Shown here one piece after another: positions 34,116 through 42,051 of a DNA stretch of 64,000 nucleotides. Each line of letters opens with the position of its first letter. The stretch's first letter is position 1. The notes under the pieces were generated by a model, which ran no database searches, was not told the DNA's origin, and saw nothing but the letters and a program-made list of their open reading frames with translations. The position numbers and the translations under genes are program-made. Source of the stretch: a virus; IMG/VR virus record IMGVR_UViG_3300032092_000011, positions 45,842 to 109,841 of that record; one strand, written 5' to 3'.

Positions 34116-34133
34116 TGTTCTATAATATATTTC

Positions 34134-34265
34134 GGATTCCTGTTATATGGACCAGCGCGTTTACCAATTTCGCCACCCTTCAGATTATTTATTCGATTGT
34201 TGAAGGGGTAGGACTCGAACCTACAGTATACCGGTTTCTTTCCTTAATTTTGCTGTAAGGAATCC
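34134..34265 (-). tRNA. Circularly permuted tRNA (Leu-like D-arm), anticodon not assignable
   Basis: 3' half (34235-34200): ACCGG, TATACT, T-arm GTAGG/CCTAC with TTCGAGT, acceptor CCCTTCA, A73. A 17-base linker follows, then the 5' half (34182-34151): TGAAGGG, TG, Leu-like D-arm GCGAAATTGGTAAACGC, G, CTGGT. Acceptors pair 7 of 7. CTGGT pairs with ACCGG. The outer flanks GGATTCCT and AGGAATCC pair 8 of 8. No junction yields U33, and the variable loop is short for Leu, so it may be decayed or need unusual processing. Confidence 0.6.
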
Positions 34266-34271
34266 ATTTGG

Positions 34272-34345
34272 CGGCTCGTACGGGACTCGAACCCGTGACC
34301 TTCGCCGTGACAGGGCGACATTGTAACCAACTCTACTAACGAGCC
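34272..34345 (-). tRNA. tRNA-Asp(GTC)
   Basis: Acceptor GGCTCGT/ACGAGCC, anticodon loop CTGTCAC, discriminator G. Confidence 0.95.
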
Positions 34346-34351
34346 AAATAG

Positions 34352-34425
34352 TAGACAATGATGGACTCGAACCATCGACCTCCTCGGTATCAGCGAGGCG
34401 CTCTAACCAACTGAGCTAAATGTCT
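34352..34425 (-). tRNA. tRNA-Ile(GAT)
   Basis: Acceptor AGACATT/ATTGTCT, anticodon loop CTGATAC, discriminator A. Confidence 0.95.
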
Positions 34426-34545
34426 AAATATGAGAGGTCTCCGATGCCTCCTCTCGCGGTGGATATTTAATGACGTTTTGTATAATGCTGTATCAGCAAG
34501 TCGCAAGTTCCACTTATACGTCAAACTCGAATCGGTATTAAGGTG
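34426..34545 (-). ncRNA. Structured spacer between tRNA-Ile and tRNA-Glu
   Basis: Helices GACGTATAA / TTATAC..ACGTC and TGCTG/CAGCA, a terminator-like GAGAGG/CCTCTC hairpin, and GTGGA inside the first helix able to pair with TCCAC outside it (pseudoknot). No ORF. Confidence 0.5.
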
Positions 34546-34617
34546 TAGCCCGTACGAGAATCGAACTCGTCTCTCATCCGTGAAAGGGATGCGTCCTAAC
34601 CGATAGACTAACGGGCC
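34546..34617 (-). tRNA. tRNA-Glu(TTC)
   Basis: Acceptor GGCCCGT/ACGGGCT, anticodon loop CTTTCAC, discriminator A. Confidence 0.95.
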
Positions 34618-34624
34618 AAATTTG

Positions 34625-34696
34625 CTCCCCGGGTAGGATTTGAACCTACGACCACACGATTAACAGTCGCGTGCTCTACCACTGAGCTACCGAGGA
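34625..34696 (-). tRNA. tRNA-Asn(GTT), conventional
   Basis: Acceptor TCCTCGG/CCGGGGA, anticodon loop CTGTTAA, T-loop TTCAAAT, discriminator G. A second, permuted copy with the same anticodon lies at 33.0 kb. Confidence 0.95.
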
Positions 34697-34700
34697 ATAA

Positions 34701-34894
34701 AATAAATCTTCCATGCGCATTAACATGGTCAAGAAGTAACCGATGGTTTGTTCCCCATCGCCTGATGCCGTGCACAGCAGAGCAGGGTCTCCTACATAGC
34801 AACTCGGGGCATGATTACTCTCAATAAAGGTTGCGATCCTGCGAGAGCCGAGTTCCCTTTCAACGGTGCTAATCCGTCCTATGTGAGATTTATT
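34701..34894 (-). ncRNA. ~194-nt multi-helix RNA between tRNA-Asn and tRNA-Ala
   Basis: Closed by AATAAATCT/AGATTTATT. Inside are ACATAG/CTATGT, AACTCGG/CCGAGTT, CTCTC/GAGAG, a CGATGG/CCATCG hairpin and a CCATG/CATGG hairpin. No coding frame fits. It is comparable in size and position to the stable RNAs C and D of the T4 tRNA cluster, whose function is unknown. Confidence 0.6.
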
Positions 34895-34896
34895 CG

Positions 34897-34970
34897 TGGA
34901 GGATATCGGATTCGAACCGATGACCCCTTGCGTGCAAGGCAAGTGCTCTAGCCAACTGAGCTAATCCCCC
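34897..34970 (-). tRNA. tRNA-Ala(TGC)
   Basis: Acceptor GGGGGAT/ATCCTCC, anticodon loop CTTGCAC, discriminator A. Confidence 0.95.
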
Positions 34971-34975
34971 GAAAA

Positions 34976-35032
34976 GAGTTAGGATCTGAGTCTTACGATA
35001 CCTAGGATTCTTCTGCTCCATCCATACTCTCT
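34976..35032 (-). ncRNA. Stem-enclosed spacer between tRNA-Ala and tRNA-fMet
   Basis: AAAGAG/CTCTTT and GGAT/ATCC close the spacer; an internal GGAT...ATCC hairpin is also possible. It is short and has no ORF. Confidence 0.4.
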
Positions 35033-35036
35033 TTGG

Positions 35037-35109
<73 letters not shown>

Positions 35110-35117
35110 ATATATTG

Positions 35118-35188
35118 TTGTCCCCGAAGGATTCGAACCTCCACTAGATGGACCAAAACCATCTGTCCTGCCATTAGACGAGAGGACA
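35118..35188 (-). tRNA. tRNA-Gln(TTG)
   Basis: Acceptor TGTCCTC/GGGGACA, anticodon loop TTTTGGT, discriminator A. Confidence 0.93.
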
Positions 35189-35194
35189 AGATAC

Positions 35195-35252
35195 TGGATG
35201 CGCTTGTGTCAAAGTTAAAGTTTGATTTTGTAAAATTTGCTGCATGCATCCA
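35195..35252 (-). ncRNA. GGATGC-type stem element upstream of tRNA-Gln
   Basis: TGGATGC pairs with GCATCCA; CAGCAAATTTTAC lies just inside. Same framework as 29508-29562 and the flanks of the two permuted tRNAs, also directly before a tRNA. Confidence 0.5.
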
Positions 35253-35258
35253 AAATTC

Positions 35259-35591
35259 TTATTGCTCTTCCGATATGTCAAAGATCGATTTGCCTTTTTT
35301 AGTCATAAAGATAATGTCTTCACCATTAGCATCTTCAACCCAATCAATTAGTCCATCTTCTTTCATTTGGTCTAATTCTTGATTAAATCTTGCTTTAAAA
35401 AAAGCATATTCAAATTGCTCTTCAGTCATTTGAAATTCTTCTCCTTTTGTAAAACATTCGAAGAATATTTCAGAAATAGATTCAACTAAATATTCAGGAG
35501 TTGGATCTTCTTCTTGCAATGTTGGTTTAAGTAATTCAACAACATTTTCAGCTTCAACTCTGACTTTCTGTGGCCAATTTGTTTTTTCCAT
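35259..35591 (-). CDS. Hypothetical acidic protein, 110 aa
   Basis: Acidic, helical, with EDIIFMTKKGKSIFDI at the C-terminus. No family recognised. It is two bases from the lipoprotein gene. Confidence 0.72.
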   Translation of the reverse strand: MEKTNWPQKVRVEAENVVELLKPTLQEEDPTPEYLVESISEIFFECFTKGEEFQMTEEQFEYAFFKARFNQELDQMKEDGLIDWVEDANGEDIIFMTKKGKSIFDISEEQ

Positions 35592-35593
35592 TG

Positions 35594-35860
35594 TTATTTT
35601 ATAATGAATACTCGATAAGGTTTCATGAGTGTCAATTTAGAACCATCTGAATTGTAGTACCAAATAGAATCTTCATTCTGACCATAAATTGTATCAGTGT
35701 ACGCGATTGCTGGTCTAAGTTCTTCTGTAACATTAATCTCAGTCAAGCCAACTTGACGCTCGATTCTAGTTGGAACCATTCCTTCAATCTTGTACTTATA
35801 TTCTTTACCTTTACATGAAAAGAAAAGAATTGATAAACCTATTGCATAAATTACTTTCAT
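35594..35860 (-). CDS. Small lipoprotein, 88 aa
   Basis: ATG 35860 gives MKVIYAIGLSILFFSCKG, a signal peptide with lipobox FFSC. Longer in-frame extensions would run into tRNA-Leu. The body is beta-like with no family recognised. Confidence 0.75.
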   Translation of the reverse strand: MKVIYAIGLSILFFSCKGKEYKYKIEGMVPTRIERQVGLTEINVTEELRPAIAYTDTIYGQNEDSIWYYNSDGSKLTLMKPYRVFIIK

Positions 35861-35875
35861 CTTATAAAATTTTGG

Positions 35876-35961
35876 TACTCGAGGCGGGAATCGAACCCGC
35901 ACGAACCTTACGGTCCATCAGATTTTAAGTCTGACGTGTCTACCTATTCCACCACCCGAGC
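35876..35961 (-). tRNA. tRNA-Leu(TAA)
   Basis: Class II: acceptor GCTCGGG/CTCGAGT, anticodon loop CTTAAAA, long variable arm, T-loop TTCGATT. Confidence 0.95.
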
Positions 35962-35974
35962 ATGTTTAAGTATC

Positions 35975-36045
35975 TTCAATAACTTTAAGAACGTTACATC
36001 TATTATATCTGATGAAATCAGATTGTTTCATAACATGTTATTGAA
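35975..36045 (-). ncRNA. Inverted-repeat spacer between the fibre gene and tRNA-Leu
   Basis: TTCAATAAC/GTTATTGAA encloses a perfect ATCTGAT/ATCAGAT hairpin. It probably separates the fibre mRNA from the tRNA; it may also act as terminator or processing stem. Confidence 0.5.
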
Positions 36046-39000
36046 TTATCCGCAATAAAGATAACCGTAGATTCCAGTTGCCTTACCTTCACTATCAAAA
36101 GTACAATCTTCCATACATTTACCCAATGTAAATGAATTTATAGTTTGTCTTTCCTCGTATTGAGGTGTTCCATTGTCAAATCCAATAATGACATATTCAA
36201 CTGGTTGTTTCATTGCGTATCCTGGTACGTCAGAAGAACATAGTAAATCTCCTTTTAGAACTGGACCATTTTGGTTACATACTTTTATACCTTGTAATCC
36301 TGTTTTAGCATCGAATGAATCTCCTAATGAAGCAACTCTCCATATACTTTTTTGATTTCTGTCCGCCAATGGTATTTTATTTCCAAATGAATCTCTATAT
36401 TGATAATCTTTTTCTGAAGTATCTTTTCCATTTATTAAGAATCTATCTAATGGACTTTCCTGTATAGAAAAATCAACTTCTTGCCATAAAATACCAACAA
36501 TTGCCGGGTCTTTTGCAGAAGATGCTTTAACTAATTCATTGTTTCCATCTAATTTAACAAGATCTCCAACTTCTAATATAACATCATTTCTTTTAGTATA
36601 TTGGTGAGACAATGTTGTTGCTATTGCTTCTCCATATGGTTGCTCACGAGGATCTGTACCTCCTCTGTAATTTACATAGTCATCTGCGAGTAATTCAAAA
36701 TCTTGTTGATATTGAATAAAATTAGTTTTCGTTGATTCAAAATCAGTTTTAAAAGCACCAAATCTTGTAGTTCCAATGTACGCATCATTTCTCATTTTAA
36801 GCATTTGACGTGCACCTAATTCCGGATCTTCAACGATGTCAACTTCAAAGAAATCATTCATTGGACTTCCGCCTACCGTAGCACCTGAAGTAATATCAAT
36901 ATCTCCTTTAAATGCTGCGGTACCGTCTGGTGCAATATAGAAGTTTTTAGCATTGATTGCACCTAGATCTAAGTTAATACCCATACCAGCCGTAGAATAA
37001 GTATTCCATGCTGATGTGTGATTTGCTGGGAAGTTACCATTCTTAATTATACCAGTAGTTATCTTTCCACCATCAATAGTAGTGGATGTTGTTAAAAACT
37101 GAGAAGTATCTGGAGCTGGACCTTGTGGACCTGTGGCTCCCTGAATAGATTTTGCAAAACTTTGAGTTTTAGTAAAGCTAAAACTTGCACCATTTGCTCT
37201 TTTTCCAGAAATCGTGTATGTTATCGATGCTGTATTAGCTGTCATATTATTATGATCGCCAATCGTTGCATAATTACCGCTATCAGTAATACTTCCCGGA
37301 GTAATTGAACTACCTGTTCTTGTTAAAGTCCATCTACTAGCAGAGGTTCCTGATCCATCATAAATTAATTCAGTAGCTCCTTCATATAATCTTATGGTAG
37401 TTCCTGAACCAGTATAAGTAACAACACCAGCACTAGTTGTAGGTAAAGTATGCGCTTCATTACTAAGAATTACTGTCATACCATCAGTACCAGGTGCTCC
37501 ATCGATACCATTAACGCCATCAACTCCGTCTCTACCATTAACGCCATCAACTCCGTCTCTACCATTAGTACCATTAGTACCATTAGCACCATTAGTACCA
37601 TTAGTTCCTGGTTTAATTCCAGACATTGTGATTTGGTCACGTGCTAAAACTGTACCTGTTGTACCGCCTTCTCTAATCTGTACTTCTATTTTGTCAGGCA
37701 TACTGTCAAAACTAGATTGTGGAGTATATGTGTATGTTGTAGAAGTACCATTTTGAACAGATACATCATTTTTAAAGAATTGATAATATACAGTTCCGCT
37801 TGTATTTAAAGCAGCTGCAGTAATTGTAGTGCTTGTAGGAGATGGAGTTGTTCCAGAAGTATTATATACAAATACCTGATCTACACAAGTTAGGTTTACA
37901 GCTCTTGCATTTGCTCCAGCTGCACCGTCTGCTCCGTCTGCACCGTCAACACCATTAGCACCTTGAATAGATTTTGCAAAACTTTGAGTTTTAGTAAAGC
38001 TAAAGCTTGTACCATTTGCTCTTTTTCCAGTAATAGCATACACTATAGAAGCTACGTTAGCAGTCATGTTGCTGTGATCGCCAATCGTTGCATAATTACC
38101 GCTATCAGTAATACTTCCCGGAGTAATTGAACTCCCTGTTCTTGTTAAAGTCCATTTACCAGCGGTAGAACCAGATCCATCATAGACTAATTCAGTAGCG
38201 CCTTCATATAATCTTATAGTAGTTCCTGAACCAGCATATGTAACTGTTCCTGTGTTTGTTGTTGGCAGAGTATGTGCTTCATTACTAAGAATTACTGTCA
38301 TACCATCAGTACCAGGTGCTCCATCGATACCATTAACGCCATCAACTCCGTCTCTACCATCAGTACCATCAGTACCATTAGTTCCTGGTTTAATTCCAGA
38401 CATTGTGATTTGGTCACGTGCTAAAACTGTGCCTGTTGTACCGCCTTCTCTAATCTGTACTTCTATCTTGTCAGGCATGCTAGCAAAACTAGATTGTGGA
38501 GTATATGTGTATGTTGATGCTGTCCCATTTTGAACAGATACATCATTTTTAAAGAATTGATAATATACAGTTCCGCTTGTATTTAAAGCAGCGGCTGTTA
38601 TTACTGAACTAACTGGTGAAGGATTTGTTCCGGACGCATCATATACAAATACCTGATCTACGCAAGTTAGGTTTACGGCTCTTGCATTTGCTCCAGCTGA
38701 ACCGTCTGCTCCGTCTGCTCCGTCAACACCGTCAGCTCCTTTGACTAAAACCCAATTATAAAGTGATGAATCTGTTGAATCAGCTTCGGTAAAATCAGTA
38801 TAAGTTCCCATATACTCTCTACCAGTCGGATCGCTTACGCTAAAATCAATAATTTGATTGCTGCCATTTTTATTTGCATATGCAATATGTAAATATGAAG
38901 TTTGTCCATCAACACCATTAACACCAGGAAGACCATTCTCACCATTAGCTCCATCAGCACCTTTAACTAATTGCCATTTCCATAAAGTACTTCCAGATGG

Positions 39001-41013
39001 TGCATCAGCAGCGGTTGTATCAACATAAGTACCTATGTATAATTTTCCGGCTGCGTTTTGACTAAAGCCTCCTCCAGAAGCATTGTCAGCATATGCAATG
39101 TGAAAATACGTTGAAACACCATCAGCGCCAGGAGCACCAGGAAGACCATCTGCACCGTCTAAACCATTAGTACCTGGGGCACCTTGTGGGCCAGGAGCTC
39201 CATCTACACCATTAGTACCAGCAGGACCTTGTGGACCGGCAGAAAAACTAACAGCTCCATTAAATGCAACTTGTCCATCGATAATAGAGAATGGAGTTAA
39301 TAATTGTCCATTTGGACCTCCAGTAGATACTTTAAAAGAATCTGCTGTAAATGAAATTGAACTACCTGTTTCATCAGCTCCTAATCTCATTCCAGCAACA
39401 TTACCATCAGCATTTACTTCTAGAGTATATTGTGCATTTACTTTATTAGTAAGAGCATTAATATCAGCACTCATTGATTGAGTTACTCCAGCAGTTTGTT
39501 CTTCTAATTCTGCTATTAAATTAGTTGTTGAAGTTACAGTTGCTTGATTAGCAGTTGCAATTGCTGAATCAATAACTGTTTTAAGAGCAGAAGACTGGCT
39601 AAAACCAGTTATTGATCCATTATCTATTGTATATTGTGCTTCTAGTGTATTTAATCTAGTTACAGTTGCTCCATCACCATTACTTAAAGAAGCAATCTCT
39701 TCACTAATATTTGTTAATGCCTCTGCTCTAATAGCAGCTTCTCCAGCAATTGCTTCAGCAATATCAACTTCGAATTGCGTACCTAAATTAGTAACTGAAA
39801 GAGCAACGGCTTCATTAGCAGTTGTTAATGCGGATATTGAACTTTCAACTCCTGCAATTGCCTGTGTTCTTAAAAGATTTTGATTATCTTCTAGGTCTGT
39901 TAAATCACTTGCAAATGAAGCACTTAAATTAGTTACTGCTTGTGCAGTTGCTGAATTAGCATCATTTAACGTAGTCAATGTTTGATTTATACTGGAAATT
40001 GCTGATGTTCTTGCTTGAGTTTCAATTCCTAAAAGTCGTGCTCTTTCAGCAGCTTCTTCAGCAATAGCACTAACTCTTTCAGCAGCTTCTGCTTCTAAAT
40101 CTTCAATTGTTGCTAATCCAGTTAAATCAGCACCTGGAATTGAACTTACAGCACTTTGAATTGCTGATGTTCTAGCCAATACTTCAGCTGCTAGAGCATT
40201 TTGTCTTGCTAATGCTTCAGTTGAAATTGCTCCAGTAATTTCACTAGTAAAAGATGTGCTTAAATCCGTAACTGATTGCGCAGTTGCTTCATTAGCATTA
40301 GATAGTGAAGTTAAAGTTTGATTAATATCTGAAATTGCAGATATTCTTAATGCTGCTTCAGAACTAACAGCAGCTTCAATTTCAGCTTCAAAAGAAGTAT
40401 TTATATTATTTACTGTTTCGGCAAGAGCTTCATTAGCATTAGATAATGAAGTTATAGTTTGATTTATATTTGAAATTGCAGCTGTTCTTGCTAATGTTTC
40501 AGCGCCAACTGCTGTTTCAATTTCAGCTTCAAAAGAAGTATTTATATTATTTACAGTTTGTGCGAGTGCTGAATTTGAATTAGCTAATGTTGTTAATTGA
40601 CTAGTTACGCTTGTTAATGCTTGTGTTCTAGCTGTTGTTTCTAAACCAATAACTCGGGCTCTTTCAGCTGCTTCTTCTAATAATCTACTATTAGTAACTA
40701 ATTCATTACCATTAACTTGCATATTACCATTAGCCATGCTAATTGAATTTGATCCAAGATAGATTGTGCTGTTACTTAAGTAAATATCTCTAAATCTTAG
40801 AGTTGGCGTACCTAAATCATGAATTTCATTTTGATCAGGTATAATACTAAATGCAACTTGTCCATTAAAAGACGAACCAGTCCCGCCTTCAAAACCATCA
40901 AGTAGTTCAGAAATTTCAGTAAGTTGCTGATTAATTGCAGCAAAATTATCGTTAAGCGTTTTACGCGAATCTTTTATACCATCGGTTCCTAGTAGTGGTG
41001 TTATTGAAGCCAT
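36046..41013 (-). CDS. Large tail-fibre-type protein with coiled coils, collagen runs and C-terminal processing-like domain, 1655 aa
   Basis: Residues 1-110 form a head with RDIYLSNSTIYLGSNSISM, typical of phage tail proteins. About 110-540 holds ~40-residue helical repeats (ETTARTQALTSVTSQL type) forming a long coiled coil. Collagen-like G-X-Y runs (GPQGAPGTNG, GVDGVNGID) alternate with beta domains, two of which are near-identical ~270-residue duplicates. The last ~200 residues (NDVILEVGDLVKLDG..., AIVGILW) resemble peptidase-G2/intramolecular-chaperone-like C-terminal domains, which may be autocleaved. A late-type box lies 31 bases upstream. Confidence 0.85.
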   Translation of the reverse strand: MASITPLLGTDGIKDSRKTLNDNFAAINQQLTEISELLDGFEGGTGSSFNGQVAFSIIPDQNEIHDLGTPTLRFRDIYLSNSTIYLGSNSISMANGNMQVNGNELVTNSRLLEEAAERARVIGLETTARTQALTSVTSQLTTLANSNSALAQTVNNINTSFEAEIETAVGAETLARTAAISNINQTITSLSNANEALAETVNNINTSFEAEIEAAVSSEAALRISAISDINQTLTSLSNANEATAQSVTDLSTSFTSEITGAISTEALARQNALAAEVLARTSAIQSAVSSIPGADLTGLATIEDLEAEAAERVSAIAEEAAERARLLGIETQARTSAISSINQTLTTLNDANSATAQAVTNLSASFASDLTDLEDNQNLLRTQAIAGVESSISALTTANEAVALSVTNLGTQFEVDIAEAIAGEAAIRAEALTNISEEIASLSNGDGATVTRLNTLEAQYTIDNGSITGFSQSSALKTVIDSAIATANQATVTSTTNLIAELEEQTAGVTQSMSADINALTNKVNAQYTLEVNADGNVAGMRLGADETGSSISFTADSFKVSTGGPNGQLLTPFSIIDGQVAFNGAVSFSAGPQGPAGTNGVDGAPGPQGAPGTNGLDGADGLPGAPGADGVSTYFHIAYADNASGGGFSQNAAGKLYIGTYVDTTAADAPSGSTLWKWQLVKGADGANGENGLPGVNGVDGQTSYLHIAYANKNGSNQIIDFSVSDPTGREYMGTYTDFTEADSTDSSLYNWVLVKGADGVDGADGADGSAGANARAVNLTCVDQVFVYDASGTNPSPVSSVITAAALNTSGTVYYQFFKNDVSVQNGTASTYTYTPQSSFASMPDKIEVQIREGGTTGTVLARDQITMSGIKPGTNGTDGTDGRDGVDGVNGIDGAPGTDGMTVILSNEAHTLPTTNTGTVTYAGSGTTIRLYEGATELVYDGSGSTAGKWTLTRTGSSITPGSITDSGNYATIGDHSNMTANVASIVYAITGKRANGTSFSFTKTQSFAKSIQGANGVDGADGADGAAGANARAVNLTCVDQVFVYNTSGTTPSPTSTTITAAALNTSGTVYYQFFKNDVSVQNGTSTTYTYTPQSSFDSMPDKIEVQIREGGTTGTVLARDQITMSGIKPGTNGTNGANGTNGTNGRDGVDGVNGRDGVDGVNGIDGAPGTDGMTVILSNEAHTLPTTSAGVVTYTGSGTTIRLYEGATELIYDGSGTSASRWTLTRTGSSITPGSITDSGNYATIGDHNNMTANTASITYTISGKRANGASFSFTKTQSFAKSIQGATGPQGPAPDTSQFLTTSTTIDGGKITTGIIKNGNFPANHTSAWNTYSTAGMGINLDLGAINAKNFYIAPDGTAAFKGDIDITSGATVGGSPMNDFFEVDIVEDPELGARQMLKMRNDAYIGTTRFGAFKTDFESTKTNFIQYQQDFELLADDYVNYRGGTDPREQPYGEAIATTLSHQYTKRNDVILEVGDLVKLDGNNELVKASSAKDPAIVGILWQEVDFSIQESPLDRFLINGKDTSEKDYQYRDSFGNKIPLADRNQKSIWRVASLGDSFDAKTGLQGIKVCNQNGPVLKGDLLCSSDVPGYAMKQPVEYVIIGFDNGTPQYEERQTINSFTLGKCMEDCTFDSEGKATGIYGYLYCG
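37141..38720. repeat. Tandem duplication inside the fibre gene
   Basis: The stretch starting AGATTTTGCAAAACTTTGAG at ~37147 recurs at ~37972, followed by about 780 bases of near-identical sequence on each copy. The duplicated unit encodes the beta domain plus the GANGTNG/GVDGVNG collagen run, with copy-number differences in the latter. Confidence 0.85.
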
Positions 41014-41043
41014 TTCTTAGTTATTTTATATTTTAAATATCGT

Positions 41044-41052
41044 ATTATATAT
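41044..41052 (-). promoter_or_regulatory. Late-type promoter box (ATATATAAT)
   Basis: ATATATAAT on the minus strand, 31 bases before ATG 41013 of the large fibre gene. Confidence 0.5.
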
Positions 41053-41064
41053 TTAGTTTTTTTG

Positions 41065-41149
41065 CGGAAGCTACAGGATTCGAACCTGTGGGACCGTGAA
41101 GTCCGCCACTTTAGCAAAGTGGCACGATAGACCGCTCTGACAAACTTCC
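41065..41149 (-). tRNA. tRNA-Ser(GCT)
   Basis: Class II: acceptor GGAAGTT/AGCTTCC, anticodon loop TTGCTAA, long variable arm, discriminator G. Confidence 0.94.
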
Positions 41150-41154
41150 AATGG

Positions 41155-41228
41155 GGTGACCAGTGGGGATCGAACCCACGACAACTAGAACCACAATCTA
41201 GTGCTCTACCAACTGAGCTATGGCCACC
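41155..41228 (-). tRNA. tRNA-His(GTG)
   Basis: Acceptor GTGGCCA/TGGTCAC with G-1 opposite C73, the His identity pair; anticodon loop TTGTGGT. Confidence 0.95.
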
Positions 41229-41233
41229 ATGTG

Positions 41234-41308
41234 TTGCGAGACCGGGACTCGAACCCGGAACTTCGGCTTATGAGACCGACGAGATAACCATTTTCTACGC
41301 ATCTCGCA
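41234..41308 (-). tRNA. tRNA with CAT anticodon (Met or Ile2), unusual D-arm
   Basis: Acceptor TGCGAGA/TCTCGCA, anticodon loop CTCATAA, T-loop TTCGAGT. The D-arm is less regular than in the other tRNAs. It could be elongator Met or a lysidine-modified Ile tRNA. Confidence 0.85.
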
Positions 41309-41314
41309 ATATAA

Positions 41315-41440
41315 TAAAAAGAGGTTTCGGGTCTTTCAGGGTTACTGATTATTAATGTTAAGGAGATGGGTGCACTGTCTACTCTAAACCCTTTTTCGAC
41401 CTTTTTCCATCTAATTAATAATTACAGCTTCACTACCTCT
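41315..41440 (-). ncRNA. Structured spacer between tRNA(CAT) and tRNA-Arg(ACG)
   Basis: Closed by AAAGAGGT/ACCTCTTT, then ATTATTAAT/ATTAATAAT and AGATGG/CCATCT on the same axis, giving a long interrupted hairpin of ~125 nt. No ORF. Confidence 0.6.
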
Positions 41441-41446
41441 TTTTTG

Positions 41447-41518
41447 TAGTCAATAAAGGATTCGAACCCTTATCTCTTGATCCGTAGTCAAGTGTTCTAT
41501 CCGTTGAACTAATCGACT
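41447..41518 (-). tRNA. tRNA-Arg(ACG)
   Basis: Acceptor AGTCGAT/ATTGACT, anticodon loop CTACGGA. A34 would need deamination to inosine (TadA), normally host-supplied. Confidence 0.94.
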
Positions 41519-41526
41519 AAATTATG

Positions 41527-41600
41527 TGGACCAGCCTGGGCTCGAACCAGGGACCTACGCATTATGAGTGCGGTGCTCTAACCAACTGAGCTACAAGTCC
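41527..41600 (-). tRNA. tRNA with CAT anticodon (Met or Ile2)
   Basis: Acceptor GGACTTG/CTGGTCC, anticodon loop CTCATAA, regular D-arm GCTC/GAGC. Elongator Met or Ile(CAU). Confidence 0.93.
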
Positions 41601-41606
41601 ATTTTG

Positions 41607-41677
41607 CACGGGTGGAGAGATTCGAACTCCCATCGACGGTTTTGGAGACCGGAATGCTACCATTGCACCACACCCGT
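41607..41677 (-). tRNA. tRNA-Trp(CCA)
   Basis: Acceptor ACGGGTG/CACCCGT, anticodon loop CTCCAAA, discriminator G. Confidence 0.95.
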
Positions 41678-41679
41678 AA

Positions 41680-41818
41680 ATTAAGGAAAAGAGAAGATGG
41701 TTCAGTGGACATCTCTTTTTACAATCGGCTTTACTTTGGTTTATACCTGCAAACTCCGATAATAACGATCAGTATAAACTCTTGAATCATAGTTATTATC
41801 ATTCCCCGATTAACCTTA
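41680..41818 (-). ncRNA. Pseudoknot-containing spacer between tRNA-Trp and tRNA-Tyr
   Basis: GATAATAAC pairs with GTTATTATC (9 bp), while GTTTATAC inside that loop pairs with GTATAAAC downstream (8 bp): an H-type pseudoknot. An outer AATCGG/CCGATT helix and an AAAAGAG/CTCTTTT hairpin flank it. No ORF. Confidence 0.65.
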
Positions 41819-41819
41819 G

Positions 41820-41901
41820 TGCCTGCAGAAGGACTCGAACCTCCGAACCCGTAAGGGAGCTGATTTACAGTCAGCTGCAATTGCCGCTATGCGATACAGG
41901 C
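41820..41901 (-). tRNA. tRNA-Tyr(GTA)
   Basis: Class II: acceptor GCCTGTA/TGCAGGC, anticodon loop CTGTAAA, long variable arm. Confidence 0.95.
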
Positions 41902-41973
41902 AAATTCCAATTTTGATGGGCTCATCTGATAATATGTTTCAATTACCCAGCACTTGAGATTGGGAACTCCTAG
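41902..41973 (-). ncRNA. Short structured spacer between tRNA-Tyr and tRNA-Val
   Basis: CCAAT/ATTGG and TGGG/CCCA helices; weak evidence beyond the pattern shared with the other inter-tRNA gaps. Confidence 0.35.
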
Positions 41974-42048
41974 TACATCTTGAAGGATTCGAACCTCCGA
42001 CCCTCTCGGTGTAAACGAGATGCTCTAAACCAACTGAGCTAAAGATGC
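41974..42048 (-). tRNA. tRNA-Val(TAC)
   Basis: Acceptor GCATCTT/AAGATGT, anticodon loop TTTACAC. Confidence 0.95.
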
Positions 42049-42051
42049 ATG

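Noticed and set aside
33028-34265. Group I or group II intron as the reason for split tRNAs
   Set aside because: Junctions do not have the U.G (group I) or GUGYG...AY (group II) ends, the flanks are only ~15-30 bases, and I saw no catalytic-core sequences.
34608-34942. Two overlapping open frames of 64 and 88 codons in the tRNA cluster
   Set aside because: They lie across tRNA-Asn, tRNA-Ala and the structured spacer; the codons are tRNA sequence read as protein.
35985-36030. Hammerhead ribozyme, because CTGATGA occurs
   Set aside because: The CTGATGA is part of a simple perfect hairpin and the GAAA and cleavage-site parts are not in place.
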